From Bog-756 sp963841885 (GTDB lineage Bacteria; Actinomycetota; Acidimicrobiia; Acidimicrobiales; RAAP-2), in the NCBI GenBank assembly GCA_963841885.1, contig CAWJEK010000019.1, forward strand, positions 124,001-188,000: 64,000 nt of DNA, given 5' to 3'. The notes beneath the pieces were generated by a model, which was not told the DNA's origin, made no database searches, and saw nothing but the letters and a program-made list of their open reading frames with translations. Numbering within the stretch: the stretch's first letter is position 1; each line of letters starts with the position of its first letter. Made by a program: the position numbers and the translations under genes. This document shows positions 18,480 to 28,725 of this stretch, piece after piece.

Positions 18480-19922
18480 TCAGGCGGAGGAGCGCTCCGG
18501 CCAGAGCCCACGGCGCTCGGGACCGAGCAGCAGCTGGGTGCAGGCGCCCCCCAGGTGCCGGGACCGCCACGTCAGCATCGACTGGGCCAGGGGCAGCACC
18601 ACCGACGGGTCGGTGGTCGTGGTGTGCCACCCGGGGTCGGCGCCCAGGTCGAAGCAGAGCCACGACCCGTCGCCGAATTGCACGTAGGCGTGGGTGGCAC
18701 TGCGCTCGACGGCGAGGTTGTTGCGCTCGAGTCGGGGGTCGGGGCCGCCGGCGGTGCGGTGGGGTCCCATCAGCATGTCCCGCCAGTCCCACTCCCAATG
18801 GGCGGCGGTCCGCCACCGACGGGGCGCGGTCCCGTCCAGGAAGGGCACGAGGGAAACGCCGTCACAGGGCGTCGGCACCTCCTGGCCCAGGAGCCCGGCC
18901 AACGTCGGCAGCACGTCCACCCCCTCGGTGAACTCCTCCACCACCGTCCCGGCGGTGCCGGCACGACCGGGGGCCCGGACGATACACGGGACGGCGTAGC
19001 TCGAACCGTAGAAGCCGAGCTTCTGGATGAGGCCGTGGTCGCCGAGCTGCTCGCCGTGGTCGGCGGTGACGATCACCAGCGTGTCCCGCTCCTGACCGGT
19101 GTCCGCCAGGTGGTCGAGGACCCGACCGAACTGGTCGTCGACCTCGGACACCATGCCGAAGTACTGCGCCCGCAGGTGGGCCATGGCACCGGGATCGGAG
19201 GGCGCCGAGCACACCGGGATGGTCCGGGCGGCGTCGACCAGTCGGTGTACGCCGGGATCGGGGGCCAGGGGGACCCCGACGTCGGCCGGGTCGTAGCGGG
19301 TGGCCCACCGGCCGGCCGCCGCGTAGGGGGGATGGGGCCGGAGATAGCTGGCGTGGGCGAACCACGGTCCGTCCTGGCGGTCGATCCAGGCCAGGAGGTG
19401 CTCGGTCAGGAAGGCCGACGCGCTGTGCCCGGCCGGCCGTTCGGGCTCGGTCCCGAGCGCCCGGTCGGCCGACAGGGTGCCGTAGCCGAGCGACTCCAGC
19501 CGGGCGAGCCACGGCTCCATCCGCCCGTCGAGCGGCAGCACCGCGTCGAAGCCGGGCAGCACGCCCTCGTAGGTGTCGAGTCTCGGGTCGGTGGGATCGG
19601 CCACCGTCGACGGGTCGACGCCCTGGTCGGTGTAGCCGAACAGGGCGGGGGCGTAGCCGGCCCGGCGACCCAACCGGGCCACGTTGTCGAAACGCCCCTC
19701 GAGCGGCGTGCCGTTGGCCACCACCCGATGGTTCATCTGGTAGAGGCCGGTGTACAGGGAGGCCCGTCCCGGGGCACACGGCGCGGCCTGGCTGAAGTGG
19801 GAGGCGAAGCGCACCCCGGTGGCCGCCAGGCGGTCGAGGTTCGGTGTCTCGACCAACGGGTGCCCGGCGCACCCCAGGCAGTCGGCCCGGAACTGGTCGA
19901 GGGTCACGAGGAGCACGTTCAC
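18480..19922 (-). CDS. Sulfatase/alkaline phosphatase superfamily protein with atypical C-A-P-G-R site
   Basis: A 480-residue cytoplasmic-looking member of the sulfatase fold. Metal-site residues are visible in NVLLVTLDQFRADCLG, in the late VTADHGEQLGDHG and in a central HPPY. The formylglycine site reads CAPGR instead of the usual C-x-P/A-S/T-R, so the Ser/Thr at position four is Gly. Cys activation is therefore uncertain, and the enzyme could act as a phosphodiesterase or phosphatase. The start GTG 19922 follows the divergent gap before the monooxygenase gene. No signal peptide is present, unlike many exported arylsulfatases. Confidence 0.82.
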   Translation of the reverse strand: MNVLLVTLDQFRADCLGCAGHPLVETPNLDRLAATGVRFASHFSQAAPCAPGRASLYTGLYQMNHRVVANGTPLEGRFDNVARLGRRAGYAPALFGYTDQGVDPSTVADPTDPRLDTYEGVLPGFDAVLPLDGRMEPWLARLESLGYGTLSADRALGTEPERPAGHSASAFLTEHLLAWIDRQDGPWFAHASYLRPHPPYAAAGRWATRYDPADVGVPLAPDPGVHRLVDAARTIPVCSAPSDPGAMAHLRAQYFGMVSEVDDQFGRVLDHLADTGQERDTLVIVTADHGEQLGDHGLIQKLGFYGSSYAVPCIVRAPGRAGTAGTVVEEFTEGVDVLPTLAGLLGQEVPTPCDGVSLVPFLDGTAPRRWRTAAHWEWDWRDMLMGPHRTAGGPDPRLERNNLAVERSATHAYVQFGDGSWLCFDLGADPGWHTTTTDPSVVLPLAQSMLTWRSRHLGGACTQLLLGPERRGLWPERSSA

Positions 19923-20035
19923 ACGACCCACTCTTGCAGTCCGGACCACCGGGGACCACCGACGGGCCCAGCCCGCCGGCGGCACGGGACGCGGCCGGCG
20001 CGAGGCCACGGAGAGGTGCTGCGTAGACTCCCGCC

Positions 20036-21517
20036 ATGGAGCACGTCGACGTCCTGATCGTGGGCGCCGGACTTTCCGGGGTGGGGGCGGCGTGCCACCT
20101 CGAGGCCAGACGACCGGGCACGACCTACGCCCTGCTCGAGGCCCGCGACGCCATCGGCGGCACGTGGGACCTGTTCCGCTATCCCGGCATCCGGTCCGAC
20201 TCGGACATGTTCACGTTGGGCTACTCCTTCGAGCCGTGGGTCGGCGAGAAGGCGATCGCCGACGGCCCTTCCATCCTCGACTACATCCGCACGACCGCCC
20301 GCACCCACGGGATCGAGGACCACATCCGGTTCCACCGGCGGGTCGTGGGCGCCTCGTGGTCCACACCGGACGCCCGCTGGACGGTGGACGTCGAGGACAC
20401 CGCGTCGGGTGGACGGGAGCAGCTCACCTGCGGCTTCCTCTGGGGGAACACCGGGTACTACCGGTACGACCGCGGTCACCGGCCCGAGTTCCCCGGCGAG
20501 GCCGACTTCGGGGGCACCATCATCCACCCCCAGCACTGGCCCGAGGACCTGGCGTGGGCGGGCAAGCGGATCGTCGTCATCGGCAGCGGGGCCACCGCGG
20601 TCACGCTCGTGCCGGCCCTGGCCGACGGGGGGGCCGGCCACGTGACCATGCTGCAGCGGTCGCCCACCTACATCGTGGCCCGTCCGGGGGAGGACCGGGT
20701 GGCCGACGCCCTACGCCGCCGTCTCCCGGCCGGAGTGGCCCACGGTCTGAGCCGCTGGAAGAACGTCCTGCTCACCCAATTCAGCTTCCAGCTGAGCCGG
20801 CGGGCACCGGGGCTGGTGAAGAAGGGGATCCGCAAGGGCGTGGTCGCCGCCCTGCCGGTCGGCTACGACGTCGACGCCGACTTCGCCCCGCGCTACAACC
20901 CGTGGGACCAGCGCCTGTGCCTCGTGCCCGACGGCGACCTCTTCCGCGCCATCAGTGTCGGCCGGGCCGACGTGGTGACCGACACCATCGACACCTTCAC
21001 ATCCACCGGCATCCGCCTGGCCTCGGGCCGCGAGCTCGACGCCGACATCGTGGTGACCGCCACCGGGCTGTCGATGCAGCTGCTGGGCGGCATGGCCCTC
21101 GACGTCGACGGTCGCCCGGTGGTGCCCGGCGACACCGTCGCCTACAAGGGGATCATGCTCTGCGGGGTTCCCAACCTGGCCCTGACCTTCGGCTACACCA
21201 ACGCCTCGTGGACGTTGAAGGCCGACCTGACGGCCGAGTACGTGTGCCGCCTGCTCGACGAGCTCGACGCCCGGGGCCTCCGCCAGGCGACGCCCGTCGC
21301 CCCCGACCCGGCGCTGCCCACGGAGCCGTTCATCGACTTCTCGTCGGGGTACGTCACCCGGGCGGTGGCCGACCTCCCCAAGCAGGGTGCCACCCCACCG
21401 TGGCGCCTCCACCAGAACTACCTGCGGGACCTCTGGCTGCTGCGCTTCGCCAAGGTCGACGACGCCATGGAGCTGTCGAACCCGGTGCGGTTGGCCCAGG
21501 GAGCGGACGCCGCCTGA
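20036..21517 (+). CDS. Flavin-containing/Baeyer-Villiger-type monooxygenase
   Basis: An FAD- and NADPH-dependent monooxygenase, 493 residues, that inserts oxygen into ketones or oxidises heteroatoms. The FAD motif is IVGAGLSGVGAACHLE near residue 7 and the NADPH motif is VVIGSGATAVTLVPAL near 182. Between them lies DFGGTIIHPQHWPED, matching the BVMO fingerprint FxGxxxHxxxWP. Overall length and the WDLFRYPGIRSDSDM segment match EthA-like enzymes. The substrate is not predictable from context. It is divergent from the sulfatase and 90 bp upstream of an MFS exporter on the same strand. Confidence 0.93.
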   Translation: MEHVDVLIVGAGLSGVGAACHLEARRPGTTYALLEARDAIGGTWDLFRYPGIRSDSDMFTLGYSFEPWVGEKAIADGPSILDYIRTTARTHGIEDHIRFHRRVVGASWSTPDARWTVDVEDTASGGREQLTCGFLWGNTGYYRYDRGHRPEFPGEADFGGTIIHPQHWPEDLAWAGKRIVVIGSGATAVTLVPALADGGAGHVTMLQRSPTYIVARPGEDRVADALRRRLPAGVAHGLSRWKNVLLTQFSFQLSRRAPGLVKKGIRKGVVAALPVGYDVDADFAPRYNPWDQRLCLVPDGDLFRAISVGRADVVTDTIDTFTSTGIRLASGRELDADIVVTATGLSMQLLGGMALDVDGRPVVPGDTVAYKGIMLCGVPNLALTFGYTNASWTLKADLTAEYVCRLLDELDARGLRQATPVAPDPALPTEPFIDFSSGYVTRAVADLPKQGATPPWRLHQNYLRDLWLLRFAKVDDAMELSNPVRLAQGADAA

Positions 21518-21607
21518 GCGGGGTGGCCTCGGCCGGGCGGCCGAGGTCGGCGGTCCCGCTCCGTCCGGCACCGTTCCCCTCGCCGGACGCTACGATGTCA
21601 TCGCTTG

Positions 21608-23095
21608 ATGACTTCTGATCGCCGCACCTCGCTGCTCGTCCCGACGCTGGTCGTCGTCGGCCTGCTCGTCGCCATCGTGAGCAGCCTCGGCGCCCCGCTC
21701 ATCCCGACCATCGCCCAGACCTACCGGGTGCCGTTGTCGACCGCCCAGTGGGTGCTGACGGCCACCCTCTTGACCGGGGCGCTGGCCACGCCCGTGCTGG
21801 GCAAGCTGGCCGACGGCGCCCGACAGCGCGCCGTGATCCTGGCCATCCTCGCGGTGGTTCTGGCCGGGTGCGTGCTGTCGGCCGTGGCGACCTCGTTCGT
21901 GGTGCTGGTGCTCGGACGCGCCCTGCAGGGAGTGGGCCTCGGCCTGCTGCCGGTCAACATGGCCATCGCCCGACGGAACCTGGACCGGGAGCGGGCCGGG
22001 CGGGCCATCGCCACCCTGTCGGTGTCGACGGCCATCGGCGCCGGACTCGGCTATCCCCTCACCGCCGTGGTGGCCCAGGTCCTGGGCCTCCACGCCGCCT
22101 ACTGGTTCGGTGCGCTGATGGTGGCCGGCGCGCTCGCCACCGCCGCCGTCGTACTGCCTCCCCCCTCGGCGGGCGTCCGGGCCCCCTTCGACGTCCTCGG
22201 GGCGGCCTTGCTCAGCCTGGTGGTGACCGGGGTGTCGGTGCTGCTCAGCGAAGGGGGCGCCTGGGGCTGGACCTCGCTCCGCAGCGTGGCCCTGGCGGTG
22301 GCGAGCCTCGGCGTCCTGGCCCTGTGGGTGCCGCACGAGCTCCGGACGCCCCACCCCCTGGTCAACCTGCACCATCTGGCCAACCGGTCCGTGTTGATGG
22401 CCGACATCTCCGGGTTCCTCATGAGCATGTCCCTGTACCTGGTGGTGCCCATCGTGGTGGAGTTCGTCCAGATCCCGCCGTCACAGGGCTTCGGCTTCGG
22501 GTCGTCACTGGTCGTGTCGGGCCTCGTGCTCACCCCGCTGTCGTTGGGCACGTTCCTGGCCAGTCGACTGCTCGTCCCCTACGAGCGCCGGTTCGGGGTG
22601 CGAAGCATGATCCCGCTGGGGTCCCTGGTGTTCGCGGCGGCGGCCGCCTACTTCGCCCTCGACCACGGATCGCTGTGGCAGGCCTTCGTCACCCTCGGCG
22701 TCAGCGGACTCGGGATCGGCTTCACGTTCGCGGCCATGCCCGGGTTCATCGTCCGGGCCGTTCCCACCGCCGAGACGGGCAGTGCCACCGGCTTCTACCA
22801 GGTGCTGCGCAACATCGGCCTGTCCGTGGGGAGCGCGTTCGGGGCCGCCGTGCTGCTGGCGTACACGAGCCCCGGGCACACGCTCCCCGACGTCGGGGGC
22901 TTCCGGGTGGCCCTGTTCATCTCAGCCGGCCTCGGTGTGGCCACCGCCGTGCTCAGCTTCCTCCTCTCGGGAGCCGCCCCGTCCGCGCCGGTCCCGGGGT
23001 CGGTGGAGGTCCGCATGGGCGAGGAGGCACTGCTCGACGCCACCGGGGCCATGCTGGTCGACGAACTCGACCTCGATGCCGAGGACCGGCCGTGA
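21608..23095 (+). CDS. MFS drug/solute efflux transporter (DHA2-like)
   Basis: An integral membrane exporter of 495 residues with about 13-14 hydrophobic helices. The N-terminal half has the antiporter-type pattern LLTGALATPVLGKLADGARQRAVI and the motif VLGRALQGVGLGLLP. The later region has GFIVRAVPTAETGSATGFYQVLRNIG, typical of EmrB/QacA-like efflux pumps. The hydrophilic acidic C-terminal tail is ~45 residues. The start is ATG 21608. The stop overlaps the GTG start of the following TetR gene, so the regulator and pump form one unit. Confidence 0.9.
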   Translation: MTSDRRTSLLVPTLVVVGLLVAIVSSLGAPLIPTIAQTYRVPLSTAQWVLTATLLTGALATPVLGKLADGARQRAVILAILAVVLAGCVLSAVATSFVVLVLGRALQGVGLGLLPVNMAIARRNLDRERAGRAIATLSVSTAIGAGLGYPLTAVVAQVLGLHAAYWFGALMVAGALATAAVVLPPPSAGVRAPFDVLGAALLSLVVTGVSVLLSEGGAWGWTSLRSVALAVASLGVLALWVPHELRTPHPLVNLHHLANRSVLMADISGFLMSMSLYLVVPIVVEFVQIPPSQGFGFGSSLVVSGLVLTPLSLGTFLASRLLVPYERRFGVRSMIPLGSLVFAAAAAYFALDHGSLWQAFVTLGVSGLGIGFTFAAMPGFIVRAVPTAETGSATGFYQVLRNIGLSVGSAFGAAVLLAYTSPGHTLPDVGGFRVALFISAGLGVATAVLSFLLSGAAPSAPVPGSVEVRMGEEALLDATGAMLVDELDLDAEDRP

Positions 23096-23706
23096 GCGCC
23101 TCGCGGCCGGTGACCGTCGCCCGTCGGCCCCGCAACGCGCCGGCCACCCGCCTGGCCCTGTTGGTGGCCGCCCAGGAACTGTTCGGCCGGAAGGGCTACG
23201 AACGGACCACCACCCGCGAGATCGGCCTGGCCGCCGGTGCCGACCCGGCCCTCATCGCCCGCTACTTCGGGTCCAAGGCCGACCTCTACCTGGCGGCCGT
23301 GGCCGCCGACCGACTCGACGATGCGTCGGAAGCCGGCGACGGCGTCGACGCGCCGCTCGAGGACCTGGCCCACGTGGTCGAGGTGGTGCTGCGGCGGACC
23401 GCCCACCAGGGCCTCGGGCCCGTCCTCCAGGTCCTCGTGCACGACGATGCGCCCGACGAGATCCGGTCGGCGGCCACCGCCCGGCTGGTGCGTCGGATGG
23501 TCGAGCCGGTGGCGGCCGGGTACCGGGCGGCCGGGCTCGACCGGCCCACGCTGCGGGCCCAGACGTCGGTGGCCGCGGTCATCGGTGTGGGACTGGCCCG
23601 GGCCCTGGGCTGGTTCGACGAGCTCCACGCCGCCGACCCCGACGGCCTGGCGAGCCTGCTGACCGACACCCTCGCGACGCCCGGTGACGGCACGGTCCGC
23701 AGCTGA
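23092..23706 (+). CDS. TetR family regulator coupled to the MFS pump
   Basis: A 204-residue repressor-type regulator. The HTH is clear: RLALLVAAQELFGRKGYERTT, TREIGLAAGADPALIARYF and GSKADLYLAAV. The C-terminal region DLAHVVEVVLRRTAHQGLGPVLQVLVH looks like TetR_C domains of the PF17920 type. Its GTG start overlaps the pump stop as GTGA, so the pair is probably cotranscribed and the regulator likely controls its own operon. It is convergent with the amidase gene. Confidence 0.88.
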   Translation: MSASRPVTVARRPRNAPATRLALLVAAQELFGRKGYERTTTREIGLAAGADPALIARYFGSKADLYLAAVAADRLDDASEAGDGVDAPLEDLAHVVEVVLRRTAHQGLGPVLQVLVHDDAPDEIRSAATARLVRRMVEPVAAGYRAAGLDRPTLRAQTSVAAVIGVGLARALGWFDELHAADPDGLASLLTDTLATPGDGTVRS

Positions 23707-23742
23707 CCACACGCCCCGGTGACGACGTCGGGCGCCGAGGGG

Positions 23743-24726
23743 TCAGCCGCGCGGGGCCGGCGCCAGGTACTGCTCGACCGCCTGGGCCAGTCCGCGGGCG
23801 ATGACCTCCTGGTCGGCCGGGTCGGCGGCCAGGCTCCCCTCGAAGGGGTCCGTGACGAACAGCGGTTCGATGAGCGCGCCGGGCATGGTCGACGGGGTCG
23901 CGAAGAAGCCGGCGGCGGCCGGTCCGAGCAGCAGCACGTGCCCGTAGGTGGCGGCGGCCTGGGCCAACGGACTGTCGGCCGAGGTCGGTACGAGGGAGCC
24001 CTCCTCCGAGTCGGGCTGTACGCCGTCGTCGGGGATCTGCCAGCCCTTGGCGTTCATGGCGGCCAGGACGTCCCTCTGCACGAGATCGGCGAGCCGGAGG
24101 TTGGCGGCACTGAACGGCCGGGCGGTGTCGTAGGTGGTGACGCTGCCGGCGTCGGACGGACTTCCCCCGCTGTCGAAGTAGATGCCCACCAGGACTGCGG
24201 CCCCGGAGAGATCGGCGCAGACGTCACGGGCGGCCACGTCGTCGTGCGCCCCCTGGAGGCTGAGCACGCCGCCGGCGAGGTCGGCGGAGGTGAGGCGCAC
24301 CACGTTCGAGTCGGTGGTCCGGGACACCACCACGCGATAGCCGTCGGCCCGCAGCAGTTGGGCCGCGTCGAGTTCGACCGGCAGCGTCTCGGTGCCCTCG
24401 TCGATGGTGGCACCCGACGAGGTCGTCCCGACGGCTCCGGGGTCGAGTCCGCCGTGTCCGGCGTCCAGGAACACCGTCGTGTGCCGGTCGCCGCTGGTCG
24501 GGGCGAAGGCCATGCAGGCGGTGGGCGAGAAGGCCGACGGGTCGAGTTGCACCCCGTCCGCCGCCGGGCTCGAGGTGAGCGGTCGGGTCTTCCACGCCAG
24601 AACCACGACCACCGCGGCCGCGGCGACCCCCAGCGCAGTCAGGCTGCGCCGGCGGCGGCGGTTGCGGACTCTCCGGGCCTTTTCCGCGGCGAGTTCCTTG
24701 GCGGTCAGGGGTCGGGGCGCGGGCAT
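23743..24726 (-). CDS. N-acetylmuramoyl-L-alanine amidase_3 family protein, apparently lacking one zinc ligand
   Basis: A membrane-anchored cell-wall protein of 327 residues: Arg-rich N-terminus, one helix at ~31-46, then an extracellular amidase_3 domain. The first zinc ligand is His91 in FLDAGHGGLDPGAVG, and acidic candidates occur in EGTETLPVELDAAQLL. The strand that normally reads S-I-H-x-N reads GIYFD (residues 181-185), so Tyr183 replaces the second zinc His. The late catalytic Glu region is ALIEPLF. Family members need both His, so this copy may be inactive and act as a regulator or binding protein (inference). It lies upstream of no obvious wall gene. Confidence 0.8.
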   Translation of the reverse strand: MPAPRPLTAKELAAEKARRVRNRRRRRSLTALGVAAAAVVVVLAWKTRPLTSSPAADGVQLDPSAFSPTACMAFAPTSGDRHTTVFLDAGHGGLDPGAVGTTSSGATIDEGTETLPVELDAAQLLRADGYRVVVSRTTDSNVVRLTSADLAGGVLSLQGAHDDVAARDVCADLSGAAVLVGIYFDSGGSPSDAGSVTTYDTARPFSAANLRLADLVQRDVLAAMNAKGWQIPDDGVQPDSEEGSLVPTSADSPLAQAAATYGHVLLLGPAAAGFFATPSTMPGALIEPLFVTDPFEGSLAADPADQEVIARGLAQAVEQYLAPAPRG

Positions 24727-24851
24727 CGTCCCCCCAGTGAACCAGCCCCGCGGCGTCGACCGGTGTCGCCCCAGGTGACGGACGTGCGCACCCCACCGGA
24801 CCGCGGATGCAACACCCGGTGCAGGGTGCGGGTCCCGGTCGGGGGGTCAGC

Positions 24852-25439
24852 TCAGGTCGATCCGCCCGTCGACTCCCCGATCCACCGGGTGAGGTACTGG
24901 ACGATCCCCTCCCCGTCGACGGTACGGACGCCGTTGGTGGCGAACTGGCACCCGCTGGTGGCCACCGTTACCTGGACACCGGGACCCGAAGGGAAAGCGA
25001 ACCGGACCACGTCCTGACCGCCGTCGGAGATCGGGCAGGAGTAGGCGGCGTCCGGGTCGATCGGCCGCCACGCCGGCGAGTCGAGCTCGGCCACCAGCGC
25101 CGGGACATCGGGACCCGGCAGGGTGGCCTGCGCCACCGGAGTCCCACCGACCCCCGACGGTGAGGACGACAACCCCCCGTAGCGGCAGACGACGGCGGCG
25201 GCCGCTCCCGGCGGGACGAGCGCGTGCGCCAGACCCGGTCGCTCCGGCCGCTCGGGCGGCGCCGCCGGGTCGGTGGGACAGACCGGATCGGCGACGGCGA
25301 CCCTCACCGCCCCGGTGGTCGTGGTGGACCGGGCCGACGACGTGGCTCCTGATCCGCAGGCCGAGGCCACGAGCGTCAGTGCCACCACCCCACCGACGGC
25401 CGCCGCCCCGCTCCGGTTCCACCGGGTCCCGCTCCCCAT
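24852..25439 (-). CDS. Secreted lipoprotein of unknown function
   Basis: A 195-residue lipoprotein. The N-terminus has RWNR, a hydrophobic run and the lipobox LVASAC, with the lipidated Cys near residue 28. The mature region has four more Cys in CPTD, VCRYGG, SCPIS and SGCQF, consistent with two disulfides, and a pattern often seen in small actinobacterial lipoproteins (CRY...W...DPDAAYSCP...). I do not recognise a family. The start ATG 25439 gives a complete signal. Confidence 0.75.
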   Translation of the reverse strand: MGSGTRWNRSGAAAVGGVVALTLVASACGSGATSSARSTTTTGAVRVAVADPVCPTDPAAPPERPERPGLAHALVPPGAAAAVVCRYGGLSSSPSGVGGTPVAQATLPGPDVPALVAELDSPAWRPIDPDAAYSCPISDGGQDVVRFAFPSGPGVQVTVATSGCQFATNGVRTVDGEGIVQYLTRWIGESTGGST

Positions 25440-25481
25440 GCCCCGACCTTACGTCCGCGGTGCCGACCGGATGGGTCGCCG

Positions 25482-27701
<2,220 letters not shown>

Positions 27702-27785
27702 GCGCTGCTCCGTCGTCAGGGGGGGGGTCGGGTCGCACCAACGATAGACGGCCCGGATCGGCCCCCCGGAGGGCCGCGACCCGGT

Positions 27786-28667
27786 TCAGCCGCCCGAGAG
27801 ACGGGCGAGCACCACCGCGACCGTGGTGGCCACGTTGAGCGAGTCGACGCCGGGCGCCATGGGAACGGCCACCACGACGTCGGCGGCGTCCAGGGCCGCC
27901 TCCGACAGGCCCGGCCCCTCGGCCCCCACCAGCACCGCCACGGGCCGGCGCCGCGCCGCCAGGACCGGCAGATCCACCCGCTCGGCTCCACCGTCCGGGC
28001 CCCGGCTGGGGTGGGGCGCCAGGGCGCAGAGCACGAACCCGGCGGCCCGCACCTCGGCGAGCGACCCCGGCCAGGGATCGAGCCGGGCCCACGGCAGGTG
28101 GAGGGCGTGGCCCACCGACACCCGGACGGCGCGTCGGTAGTAGGGGTCACCGCAGGTCGGATCGACCAGGACGGCGCCGGCGCCGAAGGCGGCGGCGTTC
28201 CGGAAGACGGCGCCGATGTTCTCGGGGTCGTTGAGTCCCTCGAGCACCACCACCACCGGCGGCCCGCCGTCCAGGCCGGGCGTGGCCGCCGCGGTGGCCA
28301 GCACCGAGGGCGCCGACGCGGCCGGGGGACGGCCGGCGACGGCCACCACGCCCCGGTGGAGGTTGAAGCCGACCAGGGCGGCCAGGGTGTCGCGGGGCAC
28401 CACGTACACGGGGGCGCCCCGGAGGCGCACGCCCTCCACCAGATCGGCGGCCAGGGTCACCTGGTGGTCGTCGACCAGCAGCGACCGGATCTCCAGGTCG
28501 GTGTCAAGCAGCTGGCGGACGGCCACGCGGCCCTCGACGACCATGATGGCGAGCTCCGCCTCGAGCCGGCGGCGGCGGGCCGGGTGGTTGAGGTCCCGGT
28601 AGTCCGCCACCCGGGGATCGTCGAGGCCGTCGACCGGTACGAGCGGTCCCGGGGCCGGCGTGGGCAT
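27786..28667 (-). CDS. SpoU/TrmH family RNA 2'-O-methyltransferase
   Basis: An S-adenosylmethionine-dependent ribose methyltransferase for rRNA or tRNA, 293 residues. The N-terminal substrate-binding domain (RRLEAELAIMVVEGRVAVRQLL, FNLHRGVVAVAGRP) is followed by the SPOUT domain. Motif 1 is NDPENIGAVFRNAAAFGAGA, motif 2 is AVLVGAEGPGLS and motif 3 is VPMAPGVDSLNVATTVAVVL, which form the knotted SAM site. The exact target nucleotide is not predictable. It lies upstream of the icd gene on the same strand with an 84-bp gap. Confidence 0.93.
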   Translation of the reverse strand: MPTPAPGPLVPVDGLDDPRVADYRDLNHPARRRRLEAELAIMVVEGRVAVRQLLDTDLEIRSLLVDDHQVTLAADLVEGVRLRGAPVYVVPRDTLAALVGFNLHRGVVAVAGRPPAASAPSVLATAAATPGLDGGPPVVVVLEGLNDPENIGAVFRNAAAFGAGAVLVDPTCGDPYYRRAVRVSVGHALHLPWARLDPWPGSLAEVRAAGFVLCALAPHPSRGPDGGAERVDLPVLAARRRPVAVLVGAEGPGLSEAALDAADVVVAVPMAPGVDSLNVATTVAVVLARLSGG

Positions 28668-28725
28668 CACCCCACTGTAGGTATGCCCGACCGGAGGGCG
28701 GTGCCGGAGGGGAACCCGGCGGCCG

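Noticed and set aside
21748..23706. A 652-codon + strand frame whose end is a good TetR protein
   Set aside because: Only the last 204 codons (23092-23706) are real; the first part is out-of-frame MFS sequence.
24070..24380. A + strand frame in the amidase region as a second gene
   Set aside because: It is a shadow of the amidase frame, with no ribosome site or domain.
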